A DNA stretch of 64,000 bases from Agapetus fuscipes (taxonomy: Eukaryota > Arthropoda > Insecta > Trichoptera > Glossosomatidae): NCBI GenBank assembly GCA_951799405.1, contig OX637332.1, positions 3,105,001-3,169,000 on the forward strand. The letters are read 5' to 3'. Both the position numbers and the translations under genes were made by a program. Below, in pieces: positions 9,637-18,836 of the stretch. Each line of letters opens with the position of its first letter. The first letter of the stretch is position 1. The notes below the pieces were generated by a model. That model saw only the letters and a program-made list of their open reading frames with translations. It ran no database searches and had not been told where the DNA came from.

Positions 9637-9832
9637 TTATAGACCCAGTTCTGGAAAAATGGATGTACCTTTCGCGACCGGTCTGTGGTTAAGTCATTTG
9701 CATTTTTCAACCCACTAAAGAGCATATTTTAAAAAATGAAGTATTATTTTGTAGTGCTCCGCTGGGAATCTAACCCACGACCTTCTAAAGCCGAGTCCGT
9801 AGCATTAACCACTAGACTACTGACCGTTCTGT
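9637..9832 (-). repeat. SINE-B, 5' part (right of LN1 insertion)
   Basis: Continues the interrupted SINE-B from AGACCCAGTTC to the tRNA-like head. The head is recognisable on the minus strand as GGTCAGTAGTCTAGTGG (A box) and a B box degraded to GGGTTAGATTCCC. Confidence 0.75.
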
Positions 9833-9869
9833 TGTATCTTCCATACATATTTCTATTTACGCGACGGTG

Positions 9870-10097
9870 GATTCCTTGACTTGTAGGTTGGTTGGTGTCT
9901 GACCAACTATACTGTAAAAAGTGATTCACTTTGCCAATGTCAGCCCTGTTTCAAGATGCAGGTTGCAAAGTTGCAGGATTTATGTTCATTCAAATTTGAG
10001 ATAGGACTTTAAATTGTAGGTTCACATGCGGCGTGTTGAAGCGCGAATTTACACGTGTCTGTTAAAATGTTATGTCTTTGCAACTTAGATTCTAGAT
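9870..10097 (+). repeat. LN1 copy
   Basis: From TCCTTGACTTGTAGGTTGG to TTGCAACTTAGATTCTAG. The body is mixed between types and diverged. Confidence 0.75.
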
Positions 10098-10737
10098 ATA
10101 ATGTGGAATTTACACAAAGCTTTATGGCGAAGGAAAAGCTTCGAATATATACGTGGTCAGCCTCATACTCACTTTATAAATAAGTGCACATTATGACAAA
10201 AAACACACACATAGACAAAAAAGCGGTATTGACACTAAGGAGAGCTGTCTTTTATTTAGAGATAACTGTCTCTATTCGCGTCGCAATGGTAAATTTATAA
10301 TGCTTCTCTAAAATTACACAGATCATGTTCTCGCCCGTAATAAAATATAATGTACTTTTTTTTTCATTTATCTCCGAATGACGTGATACCGGTATTAAAA
10401 TAGTAAATCGTCGCAGGTGTTACATTTTGTGAGTGTTTATTAAAGAACTTTACGCAAGAGTTTCCCAACGCGCGGATAATTATATCTGCCTACTGCGGCC
10501 GCCGTGAGCACTGAGAAGCCGGTATTGTAAAAAGCGAATACCGGGCTTACATGCAAGAGGAGCTTTTAAATAAACTTAAATTGTTAACTAATAAAAACCT
10601 GGTATTGGAGCTACGTTTGCGAGTTGTGAGATGTTAAATCTTTTCAATTGTAGGTACTCTATGGCATGAAAGGGTGAACACTAACATAGTGCCTCGCGGG
10701 TAAAATTACTTCATTTGAACTTTGGTTATACCGTACC
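10098..10737. other. Stretch without recognised feature
   Basis: No gene seen. A short inverted repeat (AAGCCGGTATT at 10516, AATACCGGGCTT at 10537) resembles the ends of MITE-delta at 53.5 kb, but too little is present to call an element. Confidence 0.4.
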
Positions 10738-10990
10738 AGTCCGGTCTTTGGTTCGAATCCAACCGAGGGTGTCAAAAAAGATTTCCCGCTTCGGTGTTTA
10801 CTTCAAACCCCAAAATAAAATATCTGCAAGGTTCCTTGGAAGTTGGGAAATCTCCATTTCAACTTAAGTGGTTGACGTAAGGCCAGCCCCGCTACCTGTT
10901 AAAAAATAGGTTCCATTCGCCACATGCGAAACCTTTCGGGTATAACGTGTCAAGAAGGTACACTTTATGTGTAACATAGTTGCGTTTTTT
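10738..10990 (+). repeat. SINE-A copy with deleted A-box region
   Basis: Retains GGTTCGAATCC (B box), the CCGAGGGTGTCA body and the 3' end TGTGTAACATAGTTGCG. The sequence between the head start and the B box is deleted, so it could no longer be transcribed from its own split promoter. Confidence 0.75.
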
Positions 10991-11043
10991 TATGTTGAAT
11001 TATCTACGGTAGGAGAATACTATTATAGAGTATAAAGAGATTT

Positions 11044-11200
11044 TTTTTAAAACATAGTTTTATTTTCACATTTTTTGAGTTTACAATGCCTAAGCGCTAT
11101 CGGACCGACTTTATCCGTCCATCTTCAAAGGGTTAACAAAACTATGTTTAAAAAAAAAACATTAAAATTAAAATGAATTTTCACTCTGTGAATGCACTCA
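11044..11200. repeat. PLE-like terminal segment with inverted arms
   Basis: AAAACATAGTTTT on the left and AAAACTATGTTT on the right form inverted arms. The spacer on the minus strand reads TTGAAGATGGAC...GTCCGATAGCGC, a pairing stem inside the hammerhead-like layout. The right side ends ATGAATTTTCACTCTGTG. Confidence 0.5.
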
Positions 11201-11831
11201 CTCTAGAAAAATTATTAAAAAAAACATTCATCTTTTAGAATTATTTTAATTTTGTCAACAGTTAAAAACCGGGATTCCGTTATTCACAAATTTATCCAGT
11301 GCGTCAATCACTAGTGCGGACACTTGTGTCTCTCGATACGGCTTTCTTTTGATACTCGCGAGATGAAAGATACTAAAAATAAATACATCTCGTAAGACCG
11401 GTTTTAAATATTCATTTTAAATTATTTCATATTCTAAACTTTAAAGTCGATCGGGTGTAATAAAATGTTTTATGCGATACTAATATACGCATGATTTTCT
11501 GTATTTAATCTGGATTATTTACTGTTTGTGTGGAAAAGCTTAAATGATATTCACAAGTTGAAGCTTAAAAGCATTTGCGATATATTTTCAGCTATAAAAG
11601 GAGATTTTTCATAACTTTAAATGCTACTTGTCCCATAACCTATGATTGTTCGTGTTTTATTTTTACAATTACAAAATATTTACATGTATTTATTTACCTC
11701 GAGTGTATTTATATCGTTTTATTTCGTTTATATCGTTTTATTCATAAAACAAGCCAAGGTACTATATCTGTTTTTCAATACTATTTCGCTCCCCCAGTTC
11801 TTGTTCGCCGTATAGAAGTTACACTTACCAA
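11201..11831. other. Stretch without recognised feature
   Basis: No family or gene recognised. The longest frame (11575-11868) has no recognisable domain and partly overlaps the DF1 repeat. Confidence 0.4.
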
Positions 11832-12060
11832 TTCTGTCAAACGTGACTTTTTAATGCAGTTGTCTTAAGAATCAAATTCTACACAATCTGAGCTAAGAAA
11901 AAACGTAAAACTCGATAATGCGAGAGTTGTTTTAAATATTTTTTAAATCCTGTTTTCATCAGACACATTGGTCCAGTACACATGCAAACTTTGCTCATGT
12001 AAAATTAGCTGAATGGTCTATACGGCAAACAAGAACTTAGGCAGCGATTTGTTGTAAGAA
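11832..12060 (-). repeat. DF1 dispersed repeat
   Basis: Shares with other copies the words CTTAAGAATCA, GAGCTAAGAAAAAACGTAAAA and ACACATTGGTCCAGTACACA. Copies lie near 32.3, 32.8, 37.9, 39.6 and 63.7 kb. No coding or known end structure is seen. Confidence 0.6.
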
Positions 12061-12079
12061 AATCAAAGTTTTATGATTT

Positions 12080-12121
12080 AAAGGTTTGTATGAGGCTCAC
12101 AGCCCACCCTGTAAAACATAT
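12080..12121 (+). repeat. LN1 fragment
   Basis: A short match to the first 40 bp of the LN1 3' UTR (GGTTTGTATGAGGCTCACAGC), cut off by a PLE-like segment. Confidence 0.45.
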
Positions 12122-12130
12122 TTTTATCTA

Positions 12131-12375
12131 TTTGATTAAAAAAACAAATAATGAACTATTAATAAAAAACATTGTTTTATTTTTTAAATTTTAATGAGTA
12201 TTTATTTACGAAAAAAAAAATTCACAGATACCTCTTCATCTTCATTTTAATGTGTATTTATTAAATACTCATTAAAATCGGTGGAATAAAACAATGTTTT
12301 TTATGAATAGTTTATAAATTTTTTATTTTTTTTAATCAAATATTTAAAATGGAATTACACTATGTATCACCAAAA
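12131..12375. repeat. PLE-like segment with imperfect inverted arms
   Basis: The left arm (ATTTGATTAAAAAAACAAAT to TGAGTATTTA) and the right arm (TAAATACTCATTAAAA to TTAATCAAAT) are inverted copies with several differences. Both hold AAAACAATGTTTT-like words. The right flank ATGGAATTACACTATG resembles the terminal word at 697 and 50996. Confidence 0.5.
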
Positions 12376-12431
12376 CAATTTAAAAAGTTATATTTTTACC
12401 TGTGATTCACCAAAATACTTCATGTAAATAA

Positions 12432-12626
12432 TAATAATATTAGGATGATTTATTTGGTGAGTGCTATTTTTGTGTGTATCACACCTCAAGAGCCTCTGCG
12501 AGCATATTCGTTGCTGTAGAAAGTGACAATACTCAAGTAAAACCCAGTTGCTGTAAGGCTGGATGGAGTTTTTTACGGCCGGTCTTTGGTAAAAGTTTAT
12601 GAATTTTTCAACTCAGCCAAGAGCAT
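12432..12626 (-). repeat. SINE-B, 3' part
   Basis: Contains the (AAT)-rich tail and the CCAAATAAATCATCC 3' end on the minus strand, running to the AAGAGCATAT equivalent where LN1 interrupts it. Confidence 0.8.
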
Positions 12627-12990
12627 ATCTATAATCTATAATCTATAATCTAAGTTGCAAGGATATATTAATTTAAAGCTCTCAGATGTATGCCCACAAA
12701 CAAACACGTGTAGTTCGCGCTTACAAATGCTGATTGTGTACTTACAAATAAAATCCAAACTCAAATGAACATAAGCCCTGCAACTCCTGCCGACATTCCC
12801 TGAAACAGGGGTGACATTGGCAAAGTGAACCATTTTTTACAGTATGGGTGGTCAGCCTCATACCAACCTATAAGTCAAGGAATACGAGTAATAAATGACA
12901 TTTAAGTTTACAAAAGAAACAACAAAACCTTAAAAATAAATCTATACAAAAAAAGTCAAAAATTTCTTATGCAAAAAATGTAGCAAACTA
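12627..12990 (-). repeat. LN1 type a copy inserted in SINE-B
   Basis: Type-a tail of three units at the left, a full 3' UTR, and about 100 bp further upstream (AAATTTCTTATGCAAAAAATG) shared with 9450-9480. An ATAT-like word lies at both borders. Confidence 0.8.
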
Positions 12991-13098
12991 TAATATGAAA
13001 AATATAAATGGTATGTTTTTTGTCCTTCGCCGGGATTTGAACCCACAACCTCCCATTTACGAGTCCGAAGTGTTGCCACTGGACTGCGGCCCGGTCTC
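12991..13098 (-). repeat. SINE-B, 5' head part
   Basis: Resumes with AAATATAAATGGTAT and runs to the tRNA-like head. On the minus strand there is a B-box word GGGTTCAAATCCC and an A-box-like GCAGTCCAGTGG. Confidence 0.8.
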
Positions 13099-13663
13099 AA
13101 GTAAATAAAATCATTTACATTAAAATTAATCTAATAGTATTTTATTACAAGAATGTGAATTTTCGTCACGACCCAAACACAATGAGTGAATGAATCTTAA
13201 TAAACTTTATCTAAAAATGAGATAGTAGGCCGAGATTAAGGCAGCCACATTAAATGGATCCATTCTACTACCTCAGAATAATACATTGTATTCCGACGAG
13301 TTGGGCATTTTTTAAAAACATTTCCAAGCATCATTGTTTGCCTTATGAATGTACGTATTGTTAAAGCTCGTTTTTTTTTTTGTGAAAATCAAAATATGGC
13401 GGAAAGCAATTATAATTTTGTATTAATGACTGCCATTTGTTTATTGATATTATCATAATAAGTTATTGTTTATATTTCTTTAATTATAAGATTGTTTTTT
13501 AGTGAAACTTTGTGAAAAAAAAACAAAGCTATTGTTTTGTTAATTGCTCCAAAAATGGAAGGCTTGAGTTTTATATTATTATGTGCGTATTTACTAGTAT
13601 TGTGATGGTAAAGAAATAACAGTATATATGTACCATTATAAAGAAACTTTGAAGCTCTTTTAA
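13099..13663. other. AT-rich stretch without recognised feature
   Basis: No gene or family recognised. Short minus-strand frames cross into SINE-A and are not credible genes. Confidence 0.45.
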
Positions 13664-13990
13664 AGAGATTTAGTGCAGTTGGTAGAGTGCTTGCATTCCA
13701 TACCGAGAGCTCGGGTTTGAATCCCACCGAGAAATGATATCAGATTTTGGTGTTTATTTCAAACTCATAATGAAATAACGGCAAGGTTTACTCAGCCTTC
13801 ACAACAAATGAGAATCAACCCCCTCGGAAGATGGGAAACCTTCACTTCAACTGTAATAGTTGACGCGTAAAGCCGGCCCCCTTACCTGTTAAAATAATAA
13901 TTAAAAAAATCCACTCGCCACACGCAACTCCTTTGGAGAAAACGCTGCAAAAAGTTACACTATATGTGTAGCTTAGCAGAGTGTACTGTA
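13664..13990 (+). repeat. SINE-A copy
   Basis: Nearly complete. The A-box region has a degraded first part (TTAGTGCAGTTGGTAGAGTG), the B box is GGTTTGAATCC, then the body and 3' end TATATGTGTAGCTTAGC. The TTGCG tail is missing. Confidence 0.8.
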
Positions 13991-14034
13991 TTTTATCTTA
14001 CAACGTTATCCACAACGTTAGTAATCTATAATTA

Positions 14035-14140
14035 AAATATATTGATATATTGAGGGAAAAGAAACAGTGTTTAATTAGTAATTTGTTTTTAAGAAAACAT
14101 AAATAATCAATCAATATGAATTTTCAGTGTTAATACACAC
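14035..14140 (+). repeat. PLE-like terminal fragment
   Basis: ATGAATTTTCAGTGTTAATA at 14118 is identical to the word at 2710. The preceding AATCAATCAATATG tract also matches 2697-2709. Only the end is preserved. Confidence 0.45.
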
Positions 14141-14213
14141 ACCATATAAAAAATAAATTTAATTTTAATTTTTATGATTTCATGGTAGCTAGTACCTAAA
14201 TGATTTGACCGTC

Positions 14214-14735
14214 TAATCTAATCTAATCCAATCTTAGTTGCAAAAAAATGTTACATTGGAGATTCACATTACATGCATTCTCACAAGCAGACACGAACAA
14301 GTTCGCGCTTGCACATGCTTCATGTGAACCTACAACATAAAAACCAAATCTCAAATGGACATCCACACTGCAACTCTTGCCGTCCTTCCCTGTAACAGAG
14401 GTGACATTGGCAAAGTGAACCATTTTTACAGCATGGGTGGTCAGCCGCATACCAACCTATAAGTCAAGGAACATACACGACAAATTTGACTTTTTAAATC
14501 AATAAATAAAAATATATATGGACATCAAAAACTAAAACATACAACAAATTTAACTTAAATAAACCCTAGCCGCCAACATTACAGATCAACCGCCATTTCT
14601 TTCTGTCCTTACATACTTCTTTCATTTCCTCCAGAGTCATAACCTCCTTCATACAGGCTCTTCTTTTATTATGACTCTGGAGTCTGGATATTACATTCAT
14701 TCGCAATTTTGGATATTTGGTCCATCCATATTTTT
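14214..14735 (-). mobile_element. LN1 type c element with ORF tail
   Basis: The left end has a (TCTAA) tail of about four units, then the 3' UTR, then the terminal codons of the reading frame. A duplicated word (GACTCTGGAGTCTGGATAT) in the coding tail marks a small insertion. The element is truncated near 14735. Confidence 0.75.
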
Positions 14736-14772
14736 TATATAAATAAAAATATTTATTATTGCCATGAAAATA

Positions 14773-14850
14773 AGTGAAACATTTTTACAGCATGGGTGGT
14801 CAGCCGCATACCGACCTATAAGTCACGGAACATACACGACAAATTACATT
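14773..14850 (-). repeat. LN1 fragment repeating nearby sequence
   Basis: GTGAAACATTTTTACAGCATG through CATACACGACAAATTACAT repeats the 14414-14488 part of the adjacent copy with few changes. This suggests a local partial duplication or a second truncated insertion. Confidence 0.6.
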
Positions 14851-15153
14851 TACACAGTTGCGTTGGTAACTTCAAAAATTCATACGATCGATACGATTAT
14901 TTCGAAATGTGGTACCTACGGTACATAGTATGTTATAATGACAAGGCATTTTTATTTTGTTTTATTGGGAGTATGTAGGTACCTACTTTTACCAACACGA
15001 TACGCTGCATTACGATCATATTAAAATTTATTACGTACCAACTTTTCGTTGTGAACTAAAATTTATTGCATTGCAACCGCCTTACTTCTAATTTTGGATC
15101 ACGAAAAAAATGCATTTACGAAGTTAAAATAAACCACACATTATTTTTTATTA

Positions 15154-15375
15154 CACGCCGGTCCGTAGCCCAGTGGTGACATCTGTTGAAAGTCGTAAGT
15201 TCAATTTCCAGTGGAGCACAAAAAATATTTTAATTTATCAAATATACTATTCGCTTCACCTGCCGTTCCTGAAAATACTGGGAACAAAGATTCATCCTGT
15301 CTTACTTCCAAAATTGACGCTAACCAGCAACAAACAAGCGTGCAGAAGGCTCTTGAGATGTGATTGAAATAAAAC
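15154..15375 (+). repeat. SINE-B copy, diverged
   Basis: The head CCGGTCCGTAGCCCAGTGG retains a good A box. The B box is degraded to AAGTTCAATTTCC. The GGAGCACAAAAA body and an AGAAGGCTCTTGAG 3' part are recognisable. Confidence 0.7.
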
Positions 15376-15760
15376 AGTTATGAATGCTATCCTACTTGAA
15401 ATTTTCCGTTCTTTCTAATGCGCTAACTCCCATAGCTCTACGATGATGATTTTTTCGTTGATTATGCCCAAGCAAATAAACTGCGTTTTCGAAGTGTGGT
15501 TTTGGTGTAACCGACAAGATTTTGTCTTTTTTTATCCTAAAGGCACTCGTGACATAAAAAATCGTAAAACAACATAAAACCAAATTGATAGGGATGCCAA
15601 TAAATGCCTTTATTTTTTTTAGTTTTAGAGCTGTTTTGATTTTAACGATATGATAAAAAATAAAAAAAAGTTAGGCCATTTTTCTGCAATCTCACACTTT
15701 AATCTGCTCTCCTGAACAATTTAGTTTTTGTCGCTTATACTTCCTTTTAACCATGAATAT
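15376..15760 (-). mobile_element. MITE-alpha, copy lacking one end
   Basis: Inverted-orientation copy of the 28770-29196 element, sharing TAATGCGCTAACTCCCATAG on this strand, GGTGTAACCGACAAGATTTT and the terminal word CTTTTAACC. Only the right terminal inverted repeat (15733-15760) is preserved. Confidence 0.65.
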
Positions 15761-15925
15761 ACATTAAACATATATATTTAAGCGTGTTTAATGGCAATAT
15801 TTGTTAACTTATATAATAAGTACAAATAAGATAAGACAATATAAAGAGACGTATATGAACAGTTTTGTGACAGATCACCATAAGGCACCATTGAGCAGAG
15901 ATTCTAAGCTCCTGGAGCTAGTTTC

Positions 15926-16014
15926 CTGAATCAAGGCTGACCACCCATGCTGTAGAAAATGGTTCGCTTTGCCAATGTCACCCCTGTTTTCAGGAAAGGT
16001 CTGTTTGTGAAAGT
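15926..16014 (+). repeat. LN1 copy, left part
   Basis: AAGGCTGACCACCCATGCTG through TTTGTGAAAGTGCATAT. The copy is interrupted by SINE-C and resumes at 16296. Confidence 0.75.
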
Positions 16015-16295
16015 GCATATTTTTTTTTTTTTTTTAAATAGATTTGTGAAGAGGAATGCAATTCACCAACCTATTCTGCCTGGCCAGAAATAGGTATTAA
16101 TATCATCATTTAATAATTCATTATTGTTTATTATCAATGAATTATTAAATAATAATTGCCAATAACATCTGTTGAACCAGGGTCAAAGTTAAAGTCAAGT
16201 GACCCAAGCGGGGATCGAACCAACGTTGTTCCATTCGAAACACGCTAGAAAGATCAGCCCTCTTGGCCCCCGCGGCTATAACCCCGACAACAATA
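16015..16295 (-). repeat. SINE-C copy inserted in LN1
   Basis: Read on the minus strand: a tRNA-like head with B box GGTTCGATCCC (16210-16220), a middle with a palindromic AATTATTAAAT block, the words CCTATTTCTGGCCAGGCAG, and a poly(A)-like end (the T run at 16020-16037). A second copy is at 61326-61598. The A box is weaker than in SINE-A and SINE-B. Confidence 0.7.
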
Positions 16296-16352
16296 TAATG
16301 TGAATTTTTTTAATGTTACATATATTTTGCAACTTAAATTAGATTAGATTAG
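16296..16352 (+). repeat. LN1 type c copy, right part
   Basis: AATGTGAATTTTTTTAATG to TTGCAACTTAAATTAG with a three-unit (ATTAG) tail. It completes the LN1 copy begun at 15926. Confidence 0.75.
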
Positions 16353-16776
16353 AGTGCAAGTTTACGATAATCTTCATGTTTTCACAATAGTTATTTTTTG
16401 GATTTGAGAAAATTAAATAAATTATTTTTCATATATTTTAAAGTATTTAATTTCATGGGGCATTATTAAAACCAGTGGACAGCAGCTGATGTTGGGTGGC
16501 TGGCAATGTAAGAGTATTATAATCAGTGTCTGTACACACATGAATTATTAGAGTGTCGCAATGAATAAATTTGAGAGCTGTTAGCTTGATAATTGCAGTG
16601 TGTACAGATACAAATAACTGCTTTGAATGATAATGCTGGCCATTAAAAGTGAGTGACCCTATGGCGAAAATTTAAAACACAAAATAATCATTCCCCTGAA
16701 ATAGGGTTGTATAAGGTATTGAAATGTTTTTATACGGGTTTTATGAATAAAAACTGCGGTAATTTCTTTATTTTCT
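16353..16776. other. Stretch without recognised feature
   Basis: No gene or repeat family recognised between the LN1 tail and the RTE1 fragment. Confidence 0.4.
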
Positions 16777-17172
16777 TCTACTTCTTCAGCCTCTCTCAGT
16801 CCACTCCTGGACTTAGACCTCCTCCAGTCCTCTCCATTATTGTGTATTGGCTGCTGTGTTTACCCATCCTCTCCCTGCAGTTTTCTTGATGTCGTTCAGC
16901 CACCTCAGTTGGGGTCTCACCGTTCCCCGCTTGGACATCCTGTGCTGCCACTGGATTATCCTTTTTGGCCATTTGTCATGGTCCTGCTTTGCGACGTGAC
17001 CAGCCCAGCGCCAATTTAAGCATGCCACTCGCTGTATGAAATCAGTGACACTAGTGCGTCTACGGATATCCTGATTTGGAACCCTGTCTCTGAGGCTGAT
17101 TCCCAGCATCCTACTTTCAATGGTTTTTTGGCACGTCCTCAGTCTGTTAGCACTATTCTGAGTAAGCCCAAG
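16777..17172 (-). pseudogene. RTE1 LINE, C-terminal coding end
   Basis: On the minus strand the translated end has the RTE-clade layout: NRLRTCQKTIESRMLGISL, then DRVPNQDIRRRT, then LNWRWAGHVAKQD, PKRIIQWQ, RPQLRWLNDIKKTAG and a stop near 16837. This region follows the reverse transcriptase in lepidopteran RTE elements. A short 3' end with a GAA-type tail (plus-strand TTCTTC at about 16780) follows. A related copy is at 43995-44425. The open frame's first 15 or so residues come from an L2x tail and not from RTE1. Confidence 0.8.
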
Positions 17173-17553
17173 CCATGATGATGATGATTTTTTATAGCGC
17201 CGTTTCGTAAACCCTGTCACTCCAAGGGCGCTCGCTGCATTAGCGCAGCGAAGTAGTGTGTCTTCAGTTTTGTTTTGAAATTTTGTGTGTTTGAGCCTCG
17301 GACTTCAGGTGGCAGCGAACGCTCGATTTCCGAAGACTGTGGATACTCTCCTAGTCGGCTCGCTCACTAACGTTTTTGCGCCCTTATCCGCCGAACGTAT
17401 CGTGAGTCCGCTCTCATGTAGATCTCTTGGGTGCACCAGCTCCTGCAGGTACTCAGGCGCCATTCCATGAACAGTATTGTAGATTGTGAGGCTTAGTTTA
17501 AAATTTATCCTCTGAGAAATTCTAAGCCAGTGGAGTTCTTGCAGGAGAGGCGT
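17173..17553 (-). pseudogene. L2x LINE end inserted in RTE1
   Basis: Minus-strand translation gives LQELHWLRISQRINFKL, then the GMAPEYLQEL block, a GNRAFAAT word, a frame break, and the end RAPLE before the 3' terminus ACGAAACGGCGCTATAAAAA with an ATC-type tail (plus-strand ATGATGATGAT). Removing it restores RTE1 homology with the 44-kb copy. GCCAT occurs at both borders, consistent with a short target duplication. Confidence 0.75.
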
Positions 17554-17640
17554 AGGCCATAGGTAGATACTAGAAGCACGCATGACTCAAAGACCATGCG
17601 TTTCAGGTTAACAGGCATTTTCGTGTCATTGAGGGAGTAA
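17554..17640 (-). repeat. RTE1 upstream part after L2x insertion
   Basis: CCATAGGTAGATACTAGAAG matches CCATAGGTGGATATTGGAAG in the other RTE1 copy at 44400, showing both flanks belong to one RTE1 fragment. The upper limit is uncertain. Confidence 0.5.
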
Positions 17641-17971
17641 TTTATTTTGCACAAGTTATTTGCTCACTTTCGGTTAAGATACAGAGTTACATTGCACTTG
17701 CACAATACAACGGTTAGTTGACTTCTCCGGCTACAAAAAGTTTTGGCCTTTATTTTATAGTAAGAATCAGGATCATACTAGCATCATTGAGAGTCGTTAC
17801 ATGCGAGACTTTGCTACAACATCCGACCAAACACTCACGAAATCTCGAACAAATTATTCTCCTTATAAGAATCTAACGTCTATTTATTTCTAGAGGGACT
17901 TCACAGATTAGATTTTATTTGTAATAGTATAAATAGTATTTTAATATAAGTAACACAAATATTTAAGTAGA
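17641..17971. other. Stretch without recognised feature
   Basis: Nothing recognised. Confidence 0.4.
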
Positions 17972-18062
17972 AAGGTTGATGTTCATTTGAGCCCATAGGT
18001 ATACGGTATGTTTAAGCGAGAGTTTGCACGTGGGCATGCATTAGTCATAAATCTTAAATATT
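17972..18062 (+). repeat. LN1 fragment, diverged
   Basis: TGATGTTCATTTGAG, a degraded middle, and CGTGGGCATGCATTAGTC match the central LN1 3' UTR. Tail absent. Confidence 0.5.
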
Positions 18063-18566
18063 TGTATTTTTTTATTATAATTACAGATACCCACAGGAAA
18101 AAAGGTGTAGGTACATTCATTTTTATATCATATATAAAAATATTTTTTGATTAAAAGTCACTCTATACCGAACCGAAACAATTTTGTTTTATGTAAGTCC
18201 CAGTTTTCGTTTAGGAGAACTTTAACAACCCTACTACTAGGTCTCTGACTTGTATACTAGTTCACTTACACTTGGAACTATGCTTGACCCAAAAAGTTAA
18301 GACAGCTCTGACAGAGGACACGAAAAATATTTTTTAATCCGAGACTGCTATATCTGAATCTAAATAGATCAATCAATTTTTAAACCATATAATTGCATAC
18401 ACGTGTGTGAGATTTTTCTAAGGTTGTACGTTACAAATGTCCAATGTACGAGTATTTTTTAACCATGTTCATTCACAATCGAAAATATTTCATAGTCCTT
18501 ACTATTAGACTTTTTAATTTAATGCCCTGTTGAGACGAAGACTGTATTAAAGTTTAGCATGGATTA
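18063..18566. other. Stretch without recognised feature
   Basis: Nothing recognised. Confidence 0.4.
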
Positions 18567-18600
18567 TCTAAATCTAAATCTAAGCTACAAATATATTTAT
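18567..18600 (-). repeat. LN1 type b tail, left of CR1 insertion
   Basis: ATCTAAATCTAAATCTAAGC plus the first bases of the UTR. The rest of this LN1 copy lies at 23097-23268, beyond the CR1-like LINE. Confidence 0.65.
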
Positions 18601-18836
18601 TTTTTATTTTATTTTATTTTCATAGGACAACAAACAGCGTTACATAAGAAATATAATAGTAGCAATTACAAAAAAACATGGCCAATTATATGTTGCCACG
18701 GATATAAAATTTAGGAAGTTGGAAATAATTACAAGATGTTAATTACAAGTAACTAATTACAAGAAAAAAAAAAAAAATACTGCTCTCAAAACAGAATATG
18801 ATGTGAAAAAAAATGTAAATTTAAAAATAAAGAAAA

